DNA of 38,901 bases, taken from positions 1 to 38,901 of the forward strand of contig CAZLNM010000040.1 in the NCBI GenBank assembly GCA_964561025.1. Direction: 5' to 3'. Source of the stretch: JAAZNF01 sp964561025 (GTDB lineage: Bacteria > Myxococcota > B64-G9). The translations under genes were made by a program, and so were the position numbers. Shown one piece after another: positions 25,121-31,707 of the stretch. The notes below the pieces were generated by a model. The model made no database searches, had not been told where the DNA came from, and worked only from the letters and a program-made list of their open reading frames with translations. The stretch's first letter is position 1. Each line of letters opens with the position of its first letter.

Positions 25121-26605
25121 TCAGGTGGCCTTCTGGTTGACGATTTCCAGCACCGCCTGGACCACCTCGTCGATGGAGAGCGGGCCGGTGTCGAGGCGGA
25201 CCGCGTCCGCGGCGGGGACGAGCGGCGCCACCGCGCGCTTCTCGTCCCGCAAATCTCTCTCGCGCACCTCCCGCTCGGTCTCCTCGAGGGTGCACGGCTT
25301 TCCCGCGGCGCGTAGCTCCTCGAAACGGCGCCGGGCGCGCACCCCGGGCGGCGCCTCCAAAAACACCTTCACCTCGGCGTCCGGGAAGACCACCGTGCCG
25401 ATGTCGCGCCCTTCCAGCACCACCCCACCCTCCCGGCCCAGGTCGCGCTGGACCTCGAGCAACGCCTTGCGGACCGCCGGCAGCGCCGAGATGCGCGAGG
25501 CCGACTGGGAGATGGCGGGCTCGCGGATGAGGTGGGTCACGTCCTGGCTCCCCAGCCACACCCGGCGCTCGTCGCCGCGCTCCTCGAAACGGAAGGCCAG
25601 GTGCGCGGCCAGCTCCGCCAGCGCCGCCTCGTCCGACTCGTCCACGCCGGCCCAGCGCGCGGCCAGGGCCAGGCAGCGGTAGATGGCGCCGGTGTCCACC
25701 AGCAGGTACCCGAGCGCGCGGGCCACGCGCCGCGCCACCGTGCTCTTGCCCGAGCCGGCCGGCCCGTCGATGGCCACCACCGGCCGGCGCCGCCGGGAGC
25801 GGGCCGGCGGCGGCACCGAGGCCTGGCTCCCCAGCCGGCGCTGCCGCTGCCCTAGCGCCTGCATCAGCTCGTCGAGCAGCCCGGCCAGCCGGCCGGCGTG
25901 GAGCTGGAAGGCCCGCTCCTGGTCGGGCGCGGTGTCGTCCGTCTGGAGCAGGCGCATCAGGACGCTCTGGCCCAGCGGCCACTGCGCGCGCCGCACCACC
26001 TGGCGCAGGCAGGCGACCAGGAGCTGCGGGAAGTAGTACGTCCCCGCGGCGGACCACTCGAACACGTCTCCGTCGACCGTGAGCACGGCGAGCCCCAGCG
26101 CGCCGTAGAAGCGCCCGGCCCGCTCGAGCGCCGCCGGATCCGCGGCGCGAGACAGCAAGACCTGCTGGCCGCGCAGCACCTCGGCCGAGGCCCCGCCCGG
26201 CCCGCTGCGCGGGCTGTACACCAGCGGGAACGCCGGGGCGAAGCTCGGCAGCGAGCGCACCTCGCGCTCCACCTGCGCCCGCACGCGGGCGGTCGTCCCG
26301 GCCAGGTCCGTGATCAGCGCGTCCGGCCGGATGTCCGGCCCCGCCGCCTGCAACACGGAGAAGATCTCCGGCAGCGGCACCGCCAGAACGACCACGTTGG
26401 CGCCCAGCACCCCGCGGCCGGGCTCGGCCACGCCGCGATCGATGAGGGAGAGGTTGCGCGCCACCTCGAGGTGGGCGGGGTTCCGGTCCACGCCCACGAT
26501 CTCCGAGAAGCGGCCCGTCTCCCGCGCCAGGGCGGCCAGCGAGCATCCCATCTGGCCGGTCCCCAGGATGCACAGGCGCCCGAGGTCTTTTTCCCGCTCG
26601 GCCAT
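25121..26605 (-). CDS. cmk: TyrA-like / cytidylate kinase fusion protein
   Basis: The 494-residue protein joins two domains. Residues 1-255 resemble prephenate/arogenate dehydrogenase (TyrA): nucleotide motif GTGQMG (15-20), VVVLAVPLPEI, then FPLVYSPRSGPGGASAEVLRGQ where TyrA has GGHPLAGSEKSG. The TyrA catalytic histidine position reads Phe127 (PAFP), and the later HD...SHLPH motif reads GDVFEWSAAGTYYFPQ, so dehydrogenase activity is doubtful. Residues 275-494 are a complete cytidylate kinase, which phosphorylates CMP and dCMP: GPAGSGKST (281-289), VDTGAIYR, LEGRDIGTVVFPDA and the Arg-rich lid. The kinase half supports the symbol. rpsA lies downstream, as is usual for cmk. Confidence 0.88.
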   Translation of the reverse strand: MAEREKDLGRLCILGTGQMGCSLAALARETGRFSEIVGVDRNPAHLEVARNLSLIDRGVAEPGRGVLGANVVVLAVPLPEIFSVLQAAGPDIRPDALITDLAGTTARVRAQVEREVRSLPSFAPAFPLVYSPRSGPGGASAEVLRGQQVLLSRAADPAALERAGRFYGALGLAVLTVDGDVFEWSAAGTYYFPQLLVACLRQVVRRAQWPLGQSVLMRLLQTDDTAPDQERAFQLHAGRLAGLLDELMQALGQRQRRLGSQASVPPPARSRRRRPVVAIDGPAGSGKSTVARRVARALGYLLVDTGAIYRCLALAARWAGVDESDEAALAELAAHLAFRFEERGDERRVWLGSQDVTHLIREPAISQSASRISALPAVRKALLEVQRDLGREGGVVLEGRDIGTVVFPDAEVKVFLEAPPGVRARRRFEELRAAGKPCTLEETEREVRERDLRDEKRAVAPLVPAADAVRLDTGPLSIDEVVQAVLEIVNQKAT

Positions 26606-26624
26606 GCCGGGATCCGGCCGGCCC

Positions 26625-27818
26625 TCAGGCCAGCGCCCCCGCCCGCCGCCGCCCGGTGCGCAGGTACTGGCGCAAGAGCAACGCCGGATCGCGGAAACGC
26701 GCCGCCAGGATCATGGCGGCGATGACGAAGGGCTTGTGGCTGGCTTCCTGGTAGGTGGGGATGCGGTAGCGCTCGAACACCGAGGCCGCCACCTCGCCCT
26801 GCTTGCAGGAGACGCCCGAGATGTCGGCCGGCAGGCAGTGCATGTAGAGCGCCCGGCCGTCACGGGTGAGCTTCATGCGCGATTCCGTGCACTCCCAGTC
26901 GGCGAACTTGGCGTTCTGTTGCAGGCAGCGCTTCTCGAGCTTCTTCAGGCCCTCGTCGTCGCCCTTCTCCACCAGGCGGGTGCGCTCCTCCATCACCGAG
27001 AACGGCGCCCAGCTCTTGGGATAGACGATGTCGGCGTCGCGGAAGGCCTCGTCCATGGACTCCACCATCTCGAACTTGCCGCCGGAACTCTTTGCGAACT
27101 TGCGCGCCGCCGTCAGCGTCTCCGGCAGGAGGTCGTAGCCCTTGGGGTGCGCCAGCACCACATGCATGCCGAAGCGGGTCATGAGCGTGATGATGCCCTG
27201 GGGCACCGACAGGGGCTTCCCGTAGCTCGGCGAGTAGGCCCAGCTCATGGCGATCTTCTTGCCGCGCAGGGCCGAAAGCGATCCGAAGGTGTCTTGCAGG
27301 TGGCGCAGGTCGGCCATGGCCTGGGTGGGGTGGTCGATGTCGCACTGGAGGTTCACGATGGCCGGGCGCTGGTGCAGCACGCCCCGCTCGAAGCCGTCGT
27401 CGAGCGCGGCGCCCACCTCCAGCATGTAGCTGTGGCCCTTGCCGATGAACATGTCGTCGCGGATGCCGATGGTCTCGCAGAGGAACGAGATCATGTTGGC
27501 CGTCTCGCGCACCGTCTCGCCGTGGGCCACCTGGGACTTCTTCTCGTCGAACTCCTGCAAGGCGAGGCCGAGCAAGTTCACCGCCGAGGCGAAGGAGAAG
27601 CGGGTGCGGGTGGACTGGTCGCGGAAGATCGAGACCGCGATGCCCGAGGAGAAGCAGCGCGTGTCCAGGTTGAGCCGGTGCATCTCCTTGAGGATGGCGG
27701 CGAGCGTAAGCACGGCGCGAAGATCGCTCTCGCTCTTGTCCGTGGTGAGCAAAAAGTCCTTGCCGAAGAGATCGAAGTCGAGGTGCTCGAGCTCGCTCAG
27801 AGCGTGTTCCAGGTTCAT
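26625..27818 (-). CDS. ygeW: Knotted carbamoyltransferase, YgeW-like
   Basis: The 397-residue protein matches E. coli YgeW (396 residues) closely from memory of that sequence. It shares DFLLT near the start, the carbamoyl-phosphate motif STRTR (69-73) in FRDQSTRTRFS, SQVAHGETVRETANMISF, VNLQCDIDHPTQAMADL, WAYSPSYGKPLSVPQGI, and YMHCLPADISGVSC. YgeW is an aspartate/ornithine-carbamoyltransferase relative whose natural substrate is unsettled and which has been linked to anaerobic purine or uric-acid breakdown. The start ATG 27818 has GGAGG 5-6 nt upstream. The ygeY-like stop lies 14 nt before it, and the TyrA-like/cmk start lies 19 nt after its stop. Confidence 0.92.
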   Translation of the reverse strand: MNLEHALSELEHLDFDLFGKDFLLTTDKSESDLRAVLTLAAILKEMHRLNLDTRCFSSGIAVSIFRDQSTRTRFSFASAVNLLGLALQEFDEKKSQVAHGETVRETANMISFLCETIGIRDDMFIGKGHSYMLEVGAALDDGFERGVLHQRPAIVNLQCDIDHPTQAMADLRHLQDTFGSLSALRGKKIAMSWAYSPSYGKPLSVPQGIITLMTRFGMHVVLAHPKGYDLLPETLTAARKFAKSSGGKFEMVESMDEAFRDADIVYPKSWAPFSVMEERTRLVEKGDDEGLKKLEKRCLQQNAKFADWECTESRMKLTRDGRALYMHCLPADISGVSCKQGEVAASVFERYRIPTYQEASHKPFVIAAMILAARFRDPALLLRQYLRTGRRRAGALA

Positions 27819-27832
27819 GACGACCTCCCAAA

Positions 27833-29059
27833 TCACTTGCCGGCCAGATAGTGGGCCGGGAAGGCGGCGTAGAAGGCGGCGGCCTTCACCAGGTGGTCCA
27901 CCGGCACCTGATCCAGGGTGGAGTGGGCGTAGACCTCGTTGCCCGGGCCGAAGCCGATGGCCGGGATGCCGAACATGCCCATGATGGCCACGCCGTTGGT
28001 GGAGAAGGTCCACTTGTCCACCCGCGGCGCGCGCGCGAAAAGGGTGCGGTAGGTCTTCACCGCCGCCTTGCAGGCCGGATGCGAGGGCGGCACCGCCCAG
28101 GTGGGGAAGTATTTCTCGGTGGGGTAGCGCAGCCCGGTGTAGCTCGGCACGTCGTAGCGCAGCACCTCGACCTTGACCTGCGAGGCCGGGATGCCGGCGC
28201 GGCGCACCGCCTCCTTCACCTCCTTCAGGGCCGACTGCTTGGTCTCGCCCATGGTGAGCCGGCGATCCAGGTGGATGTAGGCCTCGTTGGGCACGGCGCA
28301 CAGCGAGGGCGTCTCGCAGCGGATGAAGCTCACCGTGACCGAGCCCTTGCCCAGGAAGCGGTCCTTCTTGAGCCGCCCATTCAGGGCCTCGATCTCCTTA
28401 ATGATGCGGCTCATCATGTACACCGCGTTGCGCCCGCGCTCCGGCGCCGAGCCGTGGCAGGAGACGCCGTAGGTGGTGACCGCGATCTCCATGCGCCCGC
28501 GGTGGCCGCGGTAGATGTTGAGGTTGGTGGGCTCGGTGATGACCACGCAGCGGGGGCGGAGCTTCTCTTTCTTCACCAGGTATTGCCAGGGGAGCCCGTC
28601 GCAGTCTTCCTCCTGGACGCTGCCCACCACCTCGACGGTGACGCCGTCGAGCAGCCCCAGGTCCTTGGCCACCCGCATGCCGTACACCATGCCCACCATG
28701 CCACCCCGCTGGTCGCAGGCGCCGCGGCCGAAGATCACGCCGTGTTCAAACTTGCCCTTGAAGGGATCCCACTTCCACTCCTTACGGCTTCCGATGCCCA
28801 CGGTGTCGATGTGGGCGTCCATGGCGATCAGCGTCTTGCCCTTCCCCATCTGGCCGTGCACGTTGCCCATGCGATCGATCCGCACCCGGTCGAAGCCCAC
28901 CTTGCGCATCTCCTTGGCGATGCGGCTTACCACCGCGCGCTCCTGGGTGCTCTCGCCGGGGATGGCGATCAGATCGCGCATGAAGCGGATCACGTCCGGC
29001 CGGTACTTCTCGGCCTGCCGTAGCACGGCTTTACCATCTATGCGGTTTCTGGAATTCAC
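27833..29059 (-). CDS. ygeY: M20 family metallopeptidase/deacylase, YgeY-like
   Basis: The 408-residue product is an M20/M28-type zinc hydrolase close to E. coli YgeY (403 residues). Zinc and catalytic motifs are MDAHIDTVGIG (His and bridging-region Asp), FGRGACDQRGGMVGMVY (bridging Asp) and VQEEDCDGLPWQY (catalytic Glu). YgeY-specific matches include VSCHGSAPERGRNA and VDKWTFSTNGVAIMG. Family members hydrolyse acyl-amino acids or dipeptides; the YgeY substrate is uncertain. GTG 29059-29057 with GGAGG 5 nt upstream fits the family N-terminus; the frame extends to 29227 through the intergenic palindrome and is rejected. Diverges from the AAA ATPase gene. Confidence 0.92.
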   Translation of the reverse strand: MNSRNRIDGKAVLRQAEKYRPDVIRFMRDLIAIPGESTQERAVVSRIAKEMRKVGFDRVRIDRMGNVHGQMGKGKTLIAMDAHIDTVGIGSRKEWKWDPFKGKFEHGVIFGRGACDQRGGMVGMVYGMRVAKDLGLLDGVTVEVVGSVQEEDCDGLPWQYLVKKEKLRPRCVVITEPTNLNIYRGHRGRMEIAVTTYGVSCHGSAPERGRNAVYMMSRIIKEIEALNGRLKKDRFLGKGSVTVSFIRCETPSLCAVPNEAYIHLDRRLTMGETKQSALKEVKEAVRRAGIPASQVKVEVLRYDVPSYTGLRYPTEKYFPTWAVPPSHPACKAAVKTYRTLFARAPRVDKWTFSTNGVAIMGMFGIPAIGFGPGNEVYAHSTLDQVPVDHLVKAAAFYAAFPAHYLAGK

Positions 29060-29178
29060 AATGGCCTCCGTATGGAATTTGGAATATGGACCGGCAAGAT
29101 GTGTCTCAAAGGTTCGGGCAATTGTCAATTGCCTCCGGCGGCATCCGAACGCGATGCGGCTTGCCAGCGCCGGATAGA

Positions 29179-29219
29179 TATATTGAATATTCGGTTGACA
29201 TAACCGAATTTTCAATATA
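29179..29219. promoter_or_regulatory. Long near-perfect inverted repeat between ygeY and the AAA ATPase gene
   Basis: Arms TATATTGAATATTCGGTT (29179-29196) and AACCGAATTTTCAATATA (29202-29219) pair at 17 of 18 positions around a 5-nt spacer. It is strikingly AT-rich for this genome and ends 11 nt before the ATG at 29231. A TTGACA at 29195-29200 could be a -35 box with TATAGG at 29216-29221 as a weak, close -10. It is most likely an operator or autoregulatory site of the ATPase gene, and perhaps also of divergent ygeY (inference). Confidence 0.65.
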
Positions 29220-29230
29220 GGCAACATCCC

Positions 29231-30388
29231 ATGATATCACGTACGAAAGAACTGAGCCTGCTGGGTCAGCTGTTGCGGCGCTACCCGGTGGTGGCCATCG
29301 TCGGTGCTCGGCAAGTGGGAAAGACGACCTTGGCACGCCAGCTGGCCGCCAACCACCGCGGGCCGGTGGAGCTGTTCGACCTGGAGAATCCAGAAGACGT
29401 CGATCGTCTGACCGATCCCATGCTCGCCCTGCGCCACTTGCGGGGTCTGGTGGTGCTCGACGAGGTGCAGCGCAAGCCCGATTTGTTCCCGGTGCTCCGG
29501 GTCCTCGCCGACCGGCCCAAGCCTCCGGCGACATTTCTGATTCTGGGCAGCGCATCTCCCGAACTGCTACGCCAGTCTTCCGAGACCCTGGCTGGGCGCA
29601 TCGCCCACCACGAACTGGGAGGGTTTTCCCTGGACGAGGTGGGCGCGGACGACCACCAGAAACTCTGGCGCCGGGGTGGGTTGCCCCGGGCCTACCTGGC
29701 CCGCTCCGAACGGGAGAGCTTCGACTGGCGCAGAAACTTCATCAAGACCTTCCTGGAACGGGATCTGCCGCAACTCGGCATCCGGGTACCGTCCGAAACC
29801 ATGCGTCGCTTCTGGACCATGCTGGCCCACTATCACGGGCAGTTGTGGAACTCTTCGGAACTGGCTCGAGCCTTCGGGGTGGCCGATACCACCATTCACG
29901 GGTATCTTGACCGGCTGACCTCCGCGCTGGTGGTGCGGCAACTGAGGCCCTGGCACGAGAACCTCTCGAAACGCCAGGTAAAATCCCCCAAGGTGTATGT
30001 CACTGACAGTGGGCTACTCCACGGTCTGCTCAACCTTCCCACGCAGCGCGATCTCGATGCGCATCCGAAGGTCGGCGCTTCCTGGGAGGGGTTCGTCATC
30101 GGACAAATCGCGCGACTGCTCGGAGCCCGTGCGGAGGAATGTTACTTCTGGGCCACCCACGCCGGAGCCGAACTCGATCTGCTCATCGTCCGAGGCCGAA
30201 CTCGACTGGGATTCGAAATCAAGCGGGGCTCCTCCGTGCGACCGAGTCCTAGCATGACCATTGCCGTCCGGGATTTGAAGCTTTGCGAGCTTCGGGTGGT
30301 ATTTGCCGGTGAACGTGCTTTCCCCCTCGGAAAACGCATCCGTGCGGTGCCCGCATCGCTCCTGCTCGAAGAGATGAAACGCCTTTGA
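29231..30388 (+). CDS. AAA_14/DUF4143 ATPase
   Basis: The 385-residue protein has an AAA-type ATPase domain with Walker A GARQVGKTT (25-33) and Walker B LVVLDEVQ (73-80), and a sensor-like LILGSAS. A DUF4143-type C-terminal domain follows (about 185-345), with a winged-helix-like region ELARAFGVADTTIHGYLDRL. It ends with a nuclease-like AELDLLIVRG and LGFEIKRGSS, the E-x-K pattern of the PD-(D/E)XK-like fold. The family is frequent, patchily distributed and often transferred; its role is unclear and toxin-antitoxin-like or DNA-related functions have been proposed. It is a single gene, on the opposite strand from everything to its left, behind a large palindrome. Confidence 0.9.
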   Translation: MISRTKELSLLGQLLRRYPVVAIVGARQVGKTTLARQLAANHRGPVELFDLENPEDVDRLTDPMLALRHLRGLVVLDEVQRKPDLFPVLRVLADRPKPPATFLILGSASPELLRQSSETLAGRIAHHELGGFSLDEVGADDHQKLWRRGGLPRAYLARSERESFDWRRNFIKTFLERDLPQLGIRVPSETMRRFWTMLAHYHGQLWNSSELARAFGVADTTIHGYLDRLTSALVVRQLRPWHENLSKRQVKSPKVYVTDSGLLHGLLNLPTQRDLDAHPKVGASWEGFVIGQIARLLGARAEECYFWATHAGAELDLLIVRGRTRLGFEIKRGSSVRPSPSMTIAVRDLKLCELRVVFAGERAFPLGKRIRAVPASLLLEEMKRL

Positions 30389-30451
30389 GGTTCTCAAGCC
30401 CCCCAAAAAATCCATCCGTAGAAAATCTCAGCTCGCATCGTCACAACACGG

Positions 30452-31009
30452 TCAGTCATCATCGGCGACGGGATGGGTAGACCTGCCCGACGTCGGCTCC
30501 ACGGTGAAAAATGGCGCGAGCCGTAAAAGACGTTTCTCGCCGATTCCTGAAACCTCCAAGAGGTCATCCACCGACTCGAACCTCCCAAGTTCTTCTCGTG
30601 TCTTTACGATGCGCTCGGCGAGCGAAGGCCCGATGCCGGGAAGCGCCTCCAGGTCCGCGGCGCTGGCCCGGTTGAGATCCAGCTTCTCGCCCGCGATCAG
30701 CCGCAGCCGGCCCGGCATGCCGCCTTCCGTCACCTGGCAGGAGCCATCGGCAGCGATCGTCACGCTCGCGCCCGCAGGAATGTCCTCGAGCTTGCAGGCG
30801 CCGCTCCCCTGCCCCAGCGCCTGACCGGCTGCGCCCGTGGTGGAGTCATTCAGGCACAGCAGGCGCGTCTCGCCGCCCGCTTCGCGCAGCTCCGCCTGAC
30901 GCGCGCACGGCACGAGCGGCTCGGGCCCGGCCTCCCCCGCCGGCCAGGCGGCGAGCGCCAGAAGCAGCGCGGCCACGATGAACATCCCGATCTCCTGCCG
31001 GCCGCCCAT
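30452..31009 (-). CDS. ComEA-like helix-hairpin-helix protein
   Basis: The 185-residue protein starts at ATG 31009-31007 with GGAGGA upstream. An N-terminal hydrophobic segment (GMFIVAALLLALAAWPAGEA) anchors or exports it. The C-terminal 60 residues form a ComEA-type tandem helix-hairpin-helix domain: LDLNRASAADLEALPGIGPSLAERIV and FESVDDLLEVSGIGEKRLLRL, cited in segments. Such domains bind double-stranded DNA without sequence preference; ComEA does so in the periplasm during natural transformation. The middle region with paired cysteines (around CKLEDIPAGASVTI and GSCQVTEGG) is not recognised. No other competence genes are nearby, so an uptake role is unproven. Confidence 0.85.
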   Translation of the reverse strand: MGGRQEIGMFIVAALLLALAAWPAGEAGPEPLVPCARQAELREAGGETRLLCLNDSTTGAAGQALGQGSGACKLEDIPAGASVTIAADGSCQVTEGGMPGRLRLIAGEKLDLNRASAADLEALPGIGPSLAERIVKTREELGRFESVDDLLEVSGIGEKRLLRLAPFFTVEPTSGRSTHPVADDD

Positions 31010-31120
31010 GCGCTCCTCCCGCGGCGACCGTAGCCGTCCCTCCGGCACCTGTCAAACAGAATGGAGCGGAGCACGGCAAGAAAGAAGAAGAGATTTCAAC
31101 CAAAACCACCAAGAAACCCC

Positions 31121-31144
31121 GGGGCCTGTCCCCAATGTAACTAT
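31121..31144. repeat. Dispersed repeat, copy B
   Basis: The core GGGGCCTGTCCCC (31121-31133) is followed by AATGTAACTAT. Together with copy C (31623-31646) it is identical over 24 bases except one. It is partly palindromic (GGGG/CCCC around CCTGT). It lies between the comEA-like gene and the small Cys-rich lipoprotein gene. Confidence 0.75.
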
Positions 31145-31156
31145 TCAGTACTGAAT
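31143..31156. repeat. Perfect 14-bp palindrome after repeat copy B
   Basis: ATTCAGTACTGAAT (31143-31156) reads the same on both strands and abuts the dispersed repeat. It may belong to the repeat unit or be a separate binding site; nothing in the sequence decides this. Confidence 0.45.
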
Positions 31157-31181
31157 TGTTTCCAATGCCGCCCGAAATCGT

Positions 31182-31210
31182 TTGACTTGTTTCGGACTGT
31201 AGCCTACGAA
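31182..31210 (+). promoter_or_regulatory. Promoter of the small Cys-rich lipoprotein gene
   Basis: TTGACT (31182-31187) and TACGAA (31205-31210) are 17 nt apart, about 70 nt before the start at 31279. The -35 box is flanked by the inverted arms CCGAAA (31172-31177) and TTTCGG (31190-31195), a possible operator overlapping it. Confidence 0.5.
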
Positions 31211-31278
31211 TCTCCCCGTGTCAGTCGCCATAGTGGCGCAGAAGACTATTCGGGCAGGTTCGCTTGAAGGAGGATAAA

Positions 31279-31530
31279 ATGTCTCGTTTCCCCTTGAAAG
31301 TTATTGTCGCCGCGCTACTCCTTGCCGCATCTTTTTCCATAGCCTGTAGCGGCGGCCACCAGATCAAGCAGGTTGCTCCGGCCAACAGCGACTCCTCTGC
31401 GAGCTGTAAAACCGATGCCGATTGTCCGGCGGGGACTACGTGCCAGCAGATCTCGACCTGTCCTCCAGACGCTCCTGACTCCTGTGAGGGTTTTGTTCTC
31501 CGTTGCCAGCCGCCCCCTCCACCCAAGTGA
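31279..31530 (+). CDS. Small Cys-rich lipoprotein
   Basis: The 83-residue product starts at ATG 31279 with AAGGAGG at 5-6 nt spacing; an in-frame TTG at 31264 lies within the ribosome-binding site and is rejected. The signal peptide ends in the lipobox SIAC, so the mature form is a lipid-anchored peptide of about 60 residues. The mature part holds the myxobacteria-like pattern CKTDADCPAGTTC and further cysteines (ISTCPPDAPDSCEGF), then a proline tail. The cysteines could form three disulfides. Function unknown. It lies between repeat copies B and C and upstream of a radical SAM gene; the lipobox argues against a modified-peptide precursor. Confidence 0.8.
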   Translation: MSRFPLKVIVAALLLAASFSIACSGGHQIKQVAPANSDSSASCKTDADCPAGTTCQQISTCPPDAPDSCEGFVLRCQPPPPPK

Positions 31531-31574
31531 GGCTTCCTCGCTCGGCGCTGGAAACTTCCTTGCGCTCTCGTTAG

Positions 31575-31615
31575 AGCCGCCTCAGCGGCTGACGGTGTGC
31601 CGGGGGAAACCCCGG
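31575..31615. repeat. Two perfect short hairpins before repeat copy C
   Basis: AGCCGC-CTCA-GCGGCT (31575-31590) and CCGGGG-GAAA-CCCCGG (31600-31615, a GNRA-type loop) are both perfect 6-bp stems. With repeat copy C 8 nt further on, they fill the gap after the small lipoprotein gene. No U-run follows, so they are not classical terminators. Confidence 0.55.
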
Positions 31616-31622
31616 AAACCTC

Positions 31623-31646
31623 GGGGCCTGTCCCCAATGCAACTAT
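31623..31646. repeat. Dispersed repeat, copy C
   Basis: The core GGGGCCTGTCCCC (31623-31635) is followed by AATGCAACTAT and differs from copy B by one base over 24. It is preceded by GAAACCTC, comparable with GAAACCCC before copy B. It lies between the small lipoprotein gene and the radical SAM gene. Confidence 0.75.
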
Positions 31647-31707
31647 CTGATATTACTTGTCAATAATTGATCGCCCGGCCTACTACAGGTTACCGCTCGA
31701 ACGCGCG

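Noticed and set aside
27819..28301. N-terminal extension of the YgeW-like open frame
   Set aside because: It overlaps the ygeY-like gene in another frame; the GGAGG site and the family length of about 396 place the start at 27818.
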